DNA of 40,846 nt from an uncultured Alphaproteobacteria bacterium. Its GTDB lineage: Bacteria; Pseudomonadota; Alphaproteobacteria; Caulobacterales; Aquidulcibacteraceae. The stretch is from positions 23,542 through 64,387 of the forward strand of contig CADEEL010000005.1 of NCBI GenBank assembly GCA_902826335.1, in the 5' to 3' direction. Positions 23,603 to 31,573 of this stretch are shown one piece after another (the stretch's first letter is position 1; every line of letters starts with the position of its first letter). The notes under the pieces were generated by a model. It saw only the letters and a program-made list of their open reading frames with translations, was not told the DNA's origin and made no database searches. The translations under genes were made by a program, and so were the position numbers.

Positions 23603-24907
23603 ATGGCCGTCCTTGGGAATCGGGCCTCCATGCCGCTGATCACGCACATCCTGCTCTATGCCGGCTACGCCTTGGCGGCGACAACGACTGGTCTCGCGCT
23701 GAGCGAAGTCGGCGCGGCCTCGGCCGCGGAATCCTTCCTGGGCGGCATGGCGCTTTTCTCCGCCTGCGCGATCACCCATGCGGGGATCGCCGCCTCGCAC
23801 GCGGCCGGCCTTATCGGGCGAAGCGAAAAGCGCATCCGCACGGAGATGGACAAGCTGCGCGGCTCAAATCGCGAAATCGTCGCCGATATGGACGCGCTCG
23901 CCGCGCGCGTGGAGGAAATGGACAGGCGCGTCACCACGATCGCGGAGACGCCGCGCATCGAGGCGCCCGCGCAGGCGCCCGAAGTGCTGATGATCGAGCA
24001 GATCGTCGACAAGCTCTCGCGCACCATGGATGCGCGCGTGGAAGAGGCGCGCCGCGCGTCAGCGCCGCACACGCCGCTGATCCGCGGGCCGATCGATATC
24101 GTGCGCGAGGCGCTGCGCGAGGAGCGCGCGGAGCTGCATCTTCAGCCCATCGTAGCGCTGCCGCAGCGCCGCACCGTATTCTACGAAGGCTTCACGCGCC
24201 TCAAGGACGAGACAGGCCGCCTCATCCTGCCGCAAGAATTCATGCCCGCCGCCGAAGAGGCGGGGCTGATGAAAATGGTCGATAATCTCCTGCTCTTCCG
24301 CTGCGTGCAGATCGTCCGCAAGCTGATGAAACAGGATCGCCGCATTGGCATTTTCTGCAATTTATCGCCCTCCGCCCTGGCGGATGAGCATTTCCTGCCG
24401 CCCTTCCTCGATTTCATGCGGGAAAACCGCGATCTCGCCGGCGCCGTCATGTTTGAGATTCCGCAATCGGCCTATGAAGGGCGCACCAGCATCGAGGCGC
24501 GCGCCATGGCCAAGCTCGGCGATCTCGGCTTCCGCTTCTCGATCGACAAGGTGACGCATGTCGATATGGATTTGCAGGATCTTGAACGCTCCGGCGTGCG
24601 TTACCTCAAGATTCCAGGGCGGCTGATCATCGAGCAGATCATAAAGAGTGGAAAGCGGCCGCGCTCGGCCATCACGCGCGACATCGCGGCCAGCGACGTC
24701 GCGGCCGTGTGCGCCCGCTACGGCGTCGACATCATCGCCGAGCGCATCGAAAACGAACAGACCGTGCTCGAACTTCTCGAAATCGACATTCCCTTCGCGC
24801 AGGGCCATCTCTTCGGCGCGCCGCGCGCCATAAAGGAAAGCCTGATGGAAGAGACCGCGCCCCCGCGCGGCTATCTCACGCAGCAGGGCCGCGGCGCGGT
24901 GGCGTGA
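23603..24907 (+). CDS. TipF-like membrane protein with degenerate EAL domain
   Basis: TipF of Caulobacter binds c-di-GMP and recruits flagellar parts to the new pole. This 434-residue protein has the same plan: two N-terminal membrane segments (ITHILLYAGYALAATTTGLAL and FLGGMALFSACAITHAGIAA), a coiled coil (about 73-115) and a C-terminal EAL domain. The EAL signature reads EGF (VFYEGFTRL), the DDFG motif is replaced by IDKVTHVD, while the Lys (YLKIPG) and the late Glu (IIAERIENEQ) remain. It should bind but not hydrolyse c-di-GMP. An ATG nine codons later is an alternative start. No flagellar genes are adjacent. Confidence 0.82.
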   Translation: MAVLGNRASMPLITHILLYAGYALAATTTGLALSEVGAASAAESFLGGMALFSACAITHAGIAASHAAGLIGRSEKRIRTEMDKLRGSNREIVADMDALAARVEEMDRRVTTIAETPRIEAPAQAPEVLMIEQIVDKLSRTMDARVEEARRASAPHTPLIRGPIDIVREALREERAELHLQPIVALPQRRTVFYEGFTRLKDETGRLILPQEFMPAAEEAGLMKMVDNLLLFRCVQIVRKLMKQDRRIGIFCNLSPSALADEHFLPPFLDFMRENRDLAGAVMFEIPQSAYEGRTSIEARAMAKLGDLGFRFSIDKVTHVDMDLQDLERSGVRYLKIPGRLIIEQIIKSGKRPRSAITRDIAASDVAAVCARYGVDIIAERIENEQTVLELLEIDIPFAQGHLFGAPRAIKESLMEETAPPRGYLTQQGRGAVA

Positions 24908-24936
24908 CCAGCGCTTGTGCGCTTTAATCGCCGGCA

Positions 24937-25554
24937 ATGACCTTCATCATCGCCATCGCCGGCGGATCGGGCGCGGGCAAGACAATTCTAGCGCGCGCGC
25001 TGGCGGCCCGCCTTGCCCAGCCGGCCACACTCATCAGTGAAGACGACTACTATCATTGCCGCACAAGTCTCGCGAACTTCGATCCCGCGATACACGATTT
25101 CGATCATCCGAACGCCAAGGATCACGCCCTGCTCGCGCGCCATCTCACGGCGGCGCGGCGGGGTGAGGCATTCGAAAAGCCGCTCTATGTGCATGAGCGC
25201 CATGAGCGCATCGGCGTTGAGACCGTTTCGCCCGCCGCGCTTGTTATTCTTGAGGGCCTGCACGTACTCGCCCACGCCCCTATCCGGGCGGTGATCGATC
25301 TCGCGGTCTATGTAGAAGCGGACGAAGCCGAACGCCTGGCGCGGCGCATGGCGCGAGATGTGACGGAACGCGGCCGCACGCCGGACGGCGTCAAGCATGA
25401 TTTCGCCCGCGCCGTGGCGCCAGCGCATGAACGCTTCGTCGCGCCGCAGGCCGCGCGCGCCGATCTCGTTGTCATCAATTCCGGCGCTCTGGAGGAGATC
25501 GGCGCCCACGCCGCGCGCATCGAAGCAGCGTGGCGCGCACGTTCAACCAGATGA
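24937..25554 (+). CDS. udk: Uridine kinase
   Basis: The product is a 205-residue P-loop kinase of the uridine kinase/phosphoribulokinase family, which salvages uridine and cytidine. It has GGSGAGKT (residues 9-16), SEDDYYH with the base-binding acidic pair, DFDHPNAKD, and the VILEGLHVL Walker-B-like strand, followed by a lid region (RRMARDVTERGRT). Length is normal. It begins 30 bases after the TipF-like gene in the same direction and overlaps the convergent VOC gene by 12 bases at its 3' end. Phosphoribulokinase is unlikely, since no Calvin-cycle gene is near. Confidence 0.92.
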   Translation: MTFIIAIAGGSGAGKTILARALAARLAQPATLISEDDYYHCRTSLANFDPAIHDFDHPNAKDHALLARHLTAARRGEAFEKPLYVHERHERIGVETVSPAALVILEGLHVLAHAPIRAVIDLAVYVEADEAERLARRMARDVTERGRTPDGVKHDFARAVAPAHERFVAPQAARADLVVINSGALEEIGAHAARIEAAWRARSTR

Positions 25555-25992
25555 GCCAAGCGGACGCGCTTCCCCCTCGGCGGTCAACAGCCCCGTGCCG
25601 GGCACATGGTTGATCTCCAGGCGGACGCCGTCCGGGTCCTCGAACAGGAGCGAATAATAGCCTGGCGCCCATGGATCCTCCTGCGGCCCATGCACGATCA
25701 GCGCGCCAAGATCGCGCACGAAGGCATGCGCCTCTTCCACATCGGCGCGCGAGCGCGCGCGAAAGCACACATGATGCAGCCCAACGCGCCGCTGCACGAA
25801 GCGTTCGCCTTCGTGGGCCGGCTCTGGCGCGCTGACGGCGAAGCCCGTGCGCCCGCCGATGCAGTAATAAAAGCCGGGCGCATCGAGCACTGGCTTTAGA
25901 CCCAGGAACGGCAGAAGTTTCCCGTAGAAATCCCGCGCGCGCGCGAAATCTCCCGCCGTGATCTGAATATGCGCGACGCCGTTGATCTCCAT
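25543..25992 (-). CDS. VOC-superfamily (glyoxalase/dioxygenase fold) protein
   Basis: This 149-residue protein has paired beta-alpha-beta-beta-beta modules. His in AHIQITAGD and Glu in VRLEINHVPG are candidate metal ligands together with His in LHHVCFRARS. The family includes glyoxalase I, extradiol dioxygenases and fosfomycin-resistance proteins; the sequence does not decide between them. GGGAGG five bases upstream gives a clear ATG. The gene converges on udk with a 12-base overlap, and palindromic element C lies upstream. Confidence 0.9.
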   Translation of the reverse strand: MEINGVAHIQITAGDFARARDFYGKLLPFLGLKPVLDAPGFYYCIGGRTGFAVSAPEPAHEGERFVQRRVGLHHVCFRARSRADVEEAHAFVRDLGALIVHGPQEDPWAPGYYSLLFEDPDGVRLEINHVPGTGLLTAEGEARPLGSSG

Positions 25993-26043
25993 AACCGCCT
26001 CCCTTCGTCCGCTCTTACTATTTCGAGTCACGGCGCCGGAAGG

Positions 26044-26189
26044 CCCCTCTCCCCTTGTGAAAGAGGGTGGCTGAGCGAAGCAGCGAGGCCGGGTGAGGGG
26101 TGAAGGCGCGTACATCGCCATTGTCTTCGTCGCACCCCTCATCCGTCGCTCGCGATGCTCGCGACGCCTTCTCCCACAAGCGGAGAAGG
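26044..26189. repeat. Composite palindromic element, copy C
   Basis: The right hairpin (26167-26174 with 26182-26189, CCTTCTCC) is intact; the left one (from CCCCTCTCCCC at 26044) has decayed. Inner arms GGTGAGGGG (26092-26100) and CCCCTCATCC (26135-26144) match the arms of copy D. It lies between the divergent VOC and HAD genes and fills most of that space. Confidence 0.75.
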
Positions 26190-26231
26190 ACAAGGCTTGC
26201 GCGCCGCACGTGCTCATGACACCTGCCGGCG

Positions 26232-27083
26232 ATGCAAACCCTGGCTTCTCTCGACGAGCGCGCCGATCGCTACGACGCCGTCTTCTGCGATGTGTGGGGC
26301 GTCGTGCACAATGGGCGCGCGCCGTTCGCGCCGGCGCTCGCGGCGCTGCAGCGCTTCCGCGCCAATGGCGGCAAAGTCATCCTGCTGACCAACGTGCCCA
26401 AACCGCGCGCACCCATTCCCGGGCAATTGGATCGCCTGGGCGTTCCCCGCGACGCCTGGGACGCCATCGTCACCTCGGGCGACGCGATCCGCGCCGAACT
26501 CGCCGCGCGTGCGCCGGGCCCCATGTACAAGATCGGACCGGATCATGACGCGGTGTTGTGGGACGGGCTTGGCCTTGCGCGCGCGGAGCTGGACGAAGCC
26601 GCGTTCGTCGCCATTTCCGGGCTCAATCGCGATGGCGAGGAAACGCCCGAGGATTACGCCGATCTGCTCGCCCGCGCCCGCGCCCGCGACCTGGACCTGC
26701 TGTGCGCCAATCCGGACATCGTCGTGCGCGTGGGCGATCGCCTCTATTGGTGCGCTGGCGCGCTCGCGCGGGACTACGAAGCGCTCGGCGGGCGAGTGAT
26801 CATGGCCGGCAAGCCGCACGCCCCGATCTATGAGCTGGCGTTTCAGGAATTGGCGGCGCTGCTGGGGCGCGACGGGGACCGCGCCCGCGTGCTCGCCATC
26901 GGCGATGGGATCGGCACCGATGTGCGCGGCGCCAACGACCAGGGCCTTGATTGCCTCTTCATCGCCTCGGGCATGCATGGAGAAGCCCTGTGGACCGATG
27001 GCGCGCTTGACCTTGCGAAAGCGAGGGCCGCCCTCGCGGCCGAGGGTGCGCGCGCGGCCTATGTTATGGCGGGGCTCGCCTAA
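26232..27083 (+). CDS. HAD-superfamily subfamily IIA phosphatase
   Basis: The product is a 283-residue HAD-type phosphohydrolase of class IIA. Motif I is FCDVWGVVHNG (nucleophile Asp20, the second Asp replaced by Trp as in the DVWGV subgroup), motif II is LLTNVPKP, motif III Lys is in IMAGKPHAPIYE, and motif IV is AIGDGIGTDVRGA. The cap domain between motifs II and III fits the IIA type. Members of this alphaproteobacterial subgroup have no firmly known substrate; sugar phosphates or pyridoxal phosphate are typical for IIA enzymes. ribF, a frequent companion in other genomes, is at 31574 here. Confidence 0.88.
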   Translation: MQTLASLDERADRYDAVFCDVWGVVHNGRAPFAPALAALQRFRANGGKVILLTNVPKPRAPIPGQLDRLGVPRDAWDAIVTSGDAIRAELAARAPGPMYKIGPDHDAVLWDGLGLARAELDEAAFVAISGLNRDGEETPEDYADLLARARARDLDLLCANPDIVVRVGDRLYWCAGALARDYEALGGRVIMAGKPHAPIYELAFQELAALLGRDGDRARVLAIGDGIGTDVRGANDQGLDCLFIASGMHGEALWTDGALDLAKARAALAAEGARAAYVMAGLA

Positions 27084-27139
27084 GCGGCGCCGCCGCGCTA
27101 CTGCCGCTTCAGGCTGAACAATGCTGGGAGGAAACGCGC

Positions 27140-27910
27140 ATGGGCGAACTTTTCGATCTGACGGGCAAGAGCGCCCTCATCACCGGCTCCTCCAAGGGGA
27201 TCGGCAAGGCCATCGCCCATCGCCTGGCCGAGCATGGCGCGCGCGTCGTCATCTCCTCGCGCAAGGCCGATGTGTGTGAAAACGTCCGCGATGAAATCAA
27301 CGACGCCGTCGGCCGCGACGCGGCGATCTCGATCCCCGCCAACATCGCCTCGAAGGAGGCGCTGCAAAATCTCGTCGATGAAACCAACCGCGCCTTCGGG
27401 CAAATCGACATTCTGGTCTGCAACGCCGCCTCGAACCCTTATTTCGGGCCGATGAGCGGCATGAGCGACGACGCATTCAACAAAATCCTGCAGAACAACA
27501 TCGTCTCCAATCATTGGCTGATCAGCATGGTCGCGCCGCAGATGCGCGCGCGCAAGGACGGCGCGATCATCATCGTCTCCTCCATTGGAGGCCTGCGCGG
27601 CACGAACGTGCTGGGCGCCTATGCGATTTCCAAGGCCGCGGACATGCAGCTCGCGCGCAATCTGGCGCTCGAATTCGGGCCGGACAATGTGCGCGTCAAC
27701 ACCATCGCGCCGGGCCTCATCAAAACCGATTTCGCCAAGGCGCTGTGGGATAATCCAGATATCCTCAAAGCCTCGACCGCGCGCTCACCGCTGCAGCGCA
27801 TCGGCGAGCCTGACGAGATCGCCGGCATGGCCGTGTTCCTCGCCGGCAAGGCGGGCGCCTTCACGACAGGGCAGACCTTCGTGATCGACGGCGGGCAGAC
27901 GGCGGTGTAG
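27140..27910 (+). CDS. Short-chain dehydrogenase/reductase (classical SDR)
   Basis: This 256-residue NAD(P)-dependent oxidoreductase has TGSSKGIG (15-22) for the cofactor, CNAAS after strand 4, a catalytic Ser in IVSSIGG, and YAISK as the active-site Tyr/Lys. It ends TFVIDGGQTAV as in FabG-like proteins. GGGAGG lies upstream of the ATG. SDRs of this type often sit with ACAD10/11-type kinases and dehydrogenases, which occur elsewhere in this window, so it may oxidise hydroxyacyl-CoA; substrate is not shown by sequence. It is followed by the HicB/HicA pair. Confidence 0.93.
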   Translation: MGELFDLTGKSALITGSSKGIGKAIAHRLAEHGARVVISSRKADVCENVRDEINDAVGRDAAISIPANIASKEALQNLVDETNRAFGQIDILVCNAASNPYFGPMSGMSDDAFNKILQNNIVSNHWLISMVAPQMRARKDGAIIIVSSIGGLRGTNVLGAYAISKAADMQLARNLALEFGPDNVRVNTIAPGLIKTDFAKALWDNPDILKASTARSPLQRIGEPDEIAGMAVFLAGKAGAFTTGQTFVIDGGQTAV

Positions 27911-27938
27911 TCATGACGCTATTGAACGCGGAGCCTCC

Positions 27939-28178
27939 ATGGACGGCGTAACGCAAGCGCAACTCGTCGTGCGCGCCTTTTGGGACGCGGAAGCACGCGT
28001 CTGGATCGCCGAAAGCGAAGACATTCCAGGTCTTGTCATGGAACATCCGAGCTTTGACGCCTTGATGGACGAACTGCCGGAGATCGCCGCGATCCTCTTG
28101 GACTCGAATGGCCGGCCCGAACTCAAGTCCTTGCCGATCCATGTCCTGGCGGACCGTATCGAACGCACGCCGGCTTAA
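27939..28178 (+). CDS. HicB-like antitoxin (DUF1902 type)
   Basis: This 79-residue protein has the HicB partial RNase-H fold: VVRAFWDAEARVWIAESEDI and PGLVMEHPSFDALMDELPEI are the usual strand-strand-helix pattern. The short DUF1902 form lacks a DNA-binding tail of the longer HicB proteins, so autoregulation would need another site. GGAG lies five bases before the ATG. The HicA toxin gene starts 3 bases after the stop, in antitoxin-first order. Confidence 0.85.
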   Translation: MDGVTQAQLVVRAFWDAEARVWIAESEDIPGLVMEHPSFDALMDELPEIAAILLDSNGRPELKSLPIHVLADRIERTPA

Positions 28179-28181
28179 CGT

Positions 28182-28376
28182 ATGGCGTCCCTTTATAAAG
28201 ACTTGGCGCGGCTGTTGCGCGAGGCTGGCTGTGAGCCTGTGCGGCAAGGCAAGGGGTCCCACGAAATCTGGCGCTCGCCGGTTAATGGAAAGACGTTTCC
28301 CGTCACGGCGAATATTGAAAGCCGTTACACAGCCAACGCCATCCTGAAGCAAGCCGGCCTGCCGAAGGCGTTCTGA
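28182..28376 (+). CDS. HicA-like mRNA interferase toxin
   Basis: HicA cleaves mRNA and stops growth when free of HicB. The 64-residue protein has the double-stranded-RNA-binding-like fold with the catalytic His in KGSHEIWRSP, then NGKTFPVTANIESRYTANAI and the end LKQAGLPKAF. The family usually reads RHTA where this has RYTA, so one conserved His is Tyr; the catalytic His is kept. It is tightly coupled to hicB upstream, and the thioesterase gene begins one base after its stop. Confidence 0.87.
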   Translation: MASLYKDLARLLREAGCEPVRQGKGSHEIWRSPVNGKTFPVTANIESRYTANAILKQAGLPKAF

Positions 28377-28377
28377 C

Positions 28378-28827
28378 ATGAACAACAACGACATTCTCGC
28401 CGGCATCGCGGCGCGCATCGAAGGCTTCGCGCCGCCGCCGCACGTCAGGAACCTGCGCTTCGACGAGACGCTGGCGCTCGATCGCTATGAACCGGGCGCG
28501 GCCTTTTGCACCTGGGCGCCCACGGAAGACTTCGCCATCCCCGGCCCCGGCGGCTTCATCTTCGGCGGCTATGTGGCCGCGGTGACCGATTCCGTCGCGC
28601 ATTTCTGCATGCTGACGATCCTCGAGGACGGTCAGTTCTATTCGACGGCGGATTTGCGCGTCTCTTATTTCCGGCCGTTCATTGAGCGACGCTACGCCGT
28701 CGAGGCCCGCCTCATCACCCGCACGCGCGGCCAAGCCCATATCGAGGTCTCGTTTCTGGACACGAACAGCGCGCTCGCCGCCAAGGCGAGCCTGGTTCAG
28801 CGCCTGCGCCCCCCGCCTCAGTCTTAG
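28378..28827 (+). CDS. PaaI-type hotdog thioesterase
   Basis: This 149-residue hotdog-fold protein of the PaaI/YiiD group hydrolyses acyl-CoA or aryl-CoA thioesters. The FGGYVAAVTDSVAHFCM helix corresponds to the GGxxxxLxDxA motif, with Asp as likely catalytic residue, and STADLRVSYFRPF is the central strand pair. The ATG lies one base after the HicA stop, with GAAGG about nine bases upstream inside hicA, so it is probably cotranscribed with the toxin-antitoxin genes. A role in general acyl-CoA turnover is inferred. Confidence 0.85.
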   Translation: MNNNDILAGIAARIEGFAPPPHVRNLRFDETLALDRYEPGAAFCTWAPTEDFAIPGPGGFIFGGYVAAVTDSVAHFCMLTILEDGQFYSTADLRVSYFRPFIERRYAVEARLITRTRGQAHIEVSFLDTNSALAAKASLVQRLRPPPQS

Positions 28828-28892
28828 CCATCGCCTTTGACCCGCGCGCACGCCGGCTTTAGACCAGCCGGAGAACAGGCGGGAGGCGGACC

Positions 28893-30599
28893 ATGCGCGC
28901 AAAATTCGGGGCCATTGCGGCGTTGCTGGCTTTAGCGGCCTGCGCCTCCACCGATCAGGCCTCAGGCCCCGCCGCATCCGCCGAGCCGGCCGCACCCGCC
29001 ATCGCCGCGTTCGCTTACCCGCCGCTCTCGCCCGATGCGCTGCTCACCCACACCACGCTGCTCGCCTCGGACGAATTCGAGGGCCGCGAGCCTGGCACGC
29101 GCGGAGAAACGCTGACGGTGGAGTATCTCGAGCGCGCCTTCGCGGCCGCCGGCCTTGAGCCGGGCGTAACGCTGGCGGACGGAACCCGCTCCTGGCGCCA
29201 GGAGGTGCCGCTCATTTCCGCGACGCTGGAAACGGCGCCGACGCTGACGCTGACCGGCCGGGACGGCGTGCGCACTTATGAGTACGCAACGCAATTCACC
29301 GCCTGGACGCTGCGCCTTGAACCGAATGTCTCGGTCGAGAACGCCGAACTGGTGTTTGTCGGCTACGGCATCAATGCCCCGGAGCTGGGCTGGAACGATT
29401 ACGCCGGCATCGACATGCGCGGGCGCATCGCCGTCATCCTGATCAACGATCCGGACTATGACACGGGCGACGATCGCGGATTCGGCGGCCGCGCCATGAC
29501 CTATTATGGCCGTTGGACCTACAAATATGAGGAAGCCGCGCGCCAGGGCGCGGCCGGCGCGCTGATCATTCACCAGACCGGGCCGGCCGCCTATCCCTGG
29601 GCGGTGATCGAAAGCGCGACGGGCGGCCCGCGCTTTAATGTCGTGCTGTCCGATCGCGGCGCCAGCCGCACCGCGTTTGAAGGCTGGATACAGGAAAGCG
29701 TCGCACGCGAGACGTTCGCGCGCGCCAATCTCGATTTCGATCAATTGCGCGCGCGCGCCCAGCAACGCGGCTTCCGCCCGGTGCGCATGGGCCGCCTGCG
29801 CGGCTCGCTCGCGCTCAACACCCGCATCGAGGAGATGCGCTCCGTCAACGTGATCGGCGTGCTGCCGGGCCGTACGCGCCCGCAAGAGACTGTTCTTTAT
29901 TCCTCGCACTGGGATCATTTGGGCCGCTGCCCGCCTGTCAATGGCGATGACATCTGCAACGGCGCGCTGGACAACGCCTCCGGCACCGCCGGCCTCATCG
30001 AACTTGCGCGCCATTTTGCGTCGCACGGGCGGCCCGAGCGGTCTGTCGCATTCCTCGCTGTGACGGCGGAGGAACAGGGACTGCTCGGCTCTCTCTATTA
30101 TTCCCAGCACCCCGTGTTCGATCCGGCGCAAACCGTCGGCGCCATCAATATGGATGGGCTCAATCACGTGGGCCCCACCCGTGATGTCGAAGTGGTCGGC
30201 CTCGGCAAGAGCGAGATGGACGATCTCGTCGCCCTGGCCGCGCAGGCTCAAGGCCGGCGCATCGTGCCAGAAGCCTTTCCAGAACATGGCAGCTTCTACC
30301 GCTCGGATCAGTTGAGCTATGCGCGCATCGGCATTCCCGTGCTCTATGCCGGCTCGGGCATCGACATGGTCAATGGCGGAGAAGCGCGCGGGCGCCAATT
30401 GAGCGAAGACTACATCGCCAACCGCTATCACAAGCCGCAGGACGAAGTGACGCCCGACTGGGACCTCACGGGCGCCACCCAAGATCTGCAGATGCTCTAT
30501 CAAGTCGGGCGTACGCTGGCGGATGGCGCAATGTGGCCGGCCTGGCGCGCCAACGCGGAATTTCGCGCCGCGCGCGAGGCGATGCGTCCGTCGCGTTGA
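28893..30599 (+). CDS. M28-family zinc peptidase with PA domain, lipoprotein
   Basis: The product is a 568-residue secreted aminopeptidase-like protein. The start MRAKFGAIAALLALAAC ends in a lipobox (LAAC, Cys17). A PA-domain insert (LVFVGYGINAPELGWNDYAG, AAGALIIHQTGPAA) precedes the two-zinc M28 core. Zinc ligands are visible: His in YSSHWDHLG, Asp in ICNGALDNASG, Glu-Glu in VTAEEQGLLGS, Asp in AINMDGLN, and a late His in NRYHKPQDEV. GGGAGG lies before the ATG. It ends 10 bases from the convergent receiver-domain gene. It should trim peptides in the periplasm or on the outer surface. Confidence 0.93.
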   Translation: MRAKFGAIAALLALAACASTDQASGPAASAEPAAPAIAAFAYPPLSPDALLTHTTLLASDEFEGREPGTRGETLTVEYLERAFAAAGLEPGVTLADGTRSWRQEVPLISATLETAPTLTLTGRDGVRTYEYATQFTAWTLRLEPNVSVENAELVFVGYGINAPELGWNDYAGIDMRGRIAVILINDPDYDTGDDRGFGGRAMTYYGRWTYKYEEAARQGAAGALIIHQTGPAAYPWAVIESATGGPRFNVVLSDRGASRTAFEGWIQESVARETFARANLDFDQLRARAQQRGFRPVRMGRLRGSLALNTRIEEMRSVNVIGVLPGRTRPQETVLYSSHWDHLGRCPPVNGDDICNGALDNASGTAGLIELARHFASHGRPERSVAFLAVTAEEQGLLGSLYYSQHPVFDPAQTVGAINMDGLNHVGPTRDVEVVGLGKSEMDDLVALAAQAQGRRIVPEAFPEHGSFYRSDQLSYARIGIPVLYAGSGIDMVNGGEARGRQLSEDYIANRYHKPQDEVTPDWDLTGATQDLQMLYQVGRTLADGAMWPAWRANAEFRAAREAMRPSR

Positions 30600-30609
30600 A
30601 ACCGCGCCG

Positions 30610-31002
30610 TTAGGCGGCGACGCGCTGAAATGTCAGGGCGGCGATAAGCTGGCGGTGAAGCTGGGCGGCGTCGAACGGCTTGGGCAGAAAGCCCGACACG
30701 TCCGCTTCGCGCGCGCAGCCTTGCGCACCCTCGGCCGGCGTCATCATCAGCATGGGCGTGTGCTTGAGGCGCGCATCGGCGCGCACTTCGCGCACGAGTT
30801 CTCGCCCGCTCATGGCGCCGGCCTGCCAATTGGAAATCACCAGCCCGTAAGGACGCGCGCGCATCTTGGCAAGCGCCGCCTGCCCGTCCGAAGCCTCGTC
30901 GACATTAGCGAAGCCAAGTTGACGCAGCAGATTGCGCACGATGCGCACCATGATGTTGTAATCGTCCACGATGAGAATTGGCGTCGTCATGTGCGCGATC
31001 AT
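30610..31002 (-). CDS. CheY-like receiver lacking the phospho-acceptor Asp
   Basis: This single-domain receiver of about 130 residues has the acidic pair in LIVDDYN and the conserved Lys in FLPKPFD. The acceptor site, normally ISDWNMP, reads VISNWQAGAMSG, so Asp is Asn (codon at 30829-30831) and the usual Pro is absent. It cannot be phosphorylated in the standard way and is probably a phosphorylation-independent pseudo-receiver. ATG 31002 has GGGGA eight bases upstream; ATG 30990 also gives a complete domain (MTTPILIVDDYN). No histidine kinase is adjacent. Confidence 0.88.
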   Translation of the reverse strand: MIAHMTTPILIVDDYNIMVRIVRNLLRQLGFANVDEASDGQAALAKMRARPYGLVISNWQAGAMSGRELVREVRADARLKHTPMLMMTPAEGAQGCAREADVSGFLPKPFDAAQLHRQLIAALTFQRVAA

Positions 31003-31127
31003 CGCGGATATCCCCTGCCCCAAGCAATCACCGCGCGCCTCTTGATGGGACGCGCTGGCATTGCCACCCAGCATGGTTCCGGGAATAACACATTGGCGCA
31101 TAATATTCGGTAAAGCGGGTGCTTAGA

Positions 31128-31568
31128 ATGAACGAGGAAACGGGCCCCGGCCTCAAATTCGAGGAATTGGCCGTCGGCCAGCACGTTCAATCCGAGAGCG
31201 AGGTGAGCGAAGCCGTGATCGCCGCTTTCGCGGACGTATCGGGCGATTTCAACCCCGTGCACCTCGACGAAGCGTTCGCGGCCTCCACGCCGTTCAAGGG
31301 CCGTATCGCCCATGGCATGCTCTCGGCCGCCTATATTTCCGCGCTGATCGGCACGCGCCTGCCAGGGCCCGGCGCCATTTACGTTTCGCAAACCTTGAAC
31401 TTTCGCCGCCCCGTGCGCATCGGCGCACACGTGCTGACACGCGTGGAAATCACCGCCCTCGACGCCGAAAAGGCGCGCGCCACCATCGCCACCACCTGCT
31501 CCGTGGACGGAAAAACAGTGCTGGAGGGCGAGGCCATCGTGCTTGTCCCGCGCCGTTCGGCGCCGTAG
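31128..31568 (+). CDS. MaoC-type (R)-specific enoyl-CoA hydratase
   Basis: The product is a 146-residue hotdog-fold hydratase that adds water to trans-2-enoyl-CoA to give (R)-3-hydroxyacyl-CoA, as PhaJ does. The catalytic pair is Asp40 and His45 (SGDFNPVHLDEAFA), followed by the family segment KGRIAHGMLSAAYISALIG. A GTG three codons upstream is a possible start. ribF begins 6 bases after its stop, so they are probably one operon. It could hydrate the enoyl-CoA released by the ACAD10/11-type dehydrogenase, but general beta-oxidation or polyester synthesis fits as well. Confidence 0.9.
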   Translation: MNEETGPGLKFEELAVGQHVQSESEVSEAVIAAFADVSGDFNPVHLDEAFAASTPFKGRIAHGMLSAAYISALIGTRLPGPGAIYVSQTLNFRRPVRIGAHVLTRVEITALDAEKARATIATTCSVDGKTVLEGEAIVLVPRRSAP

Positions 31569-31573
31569 TTCGC

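Noticed and set aside
28962-30503. Long minus-strand frame across the M28 peptidase gene
   Set aside because: The plus-strand peptidase has all zinc ligands; the antisense frame has no motif.
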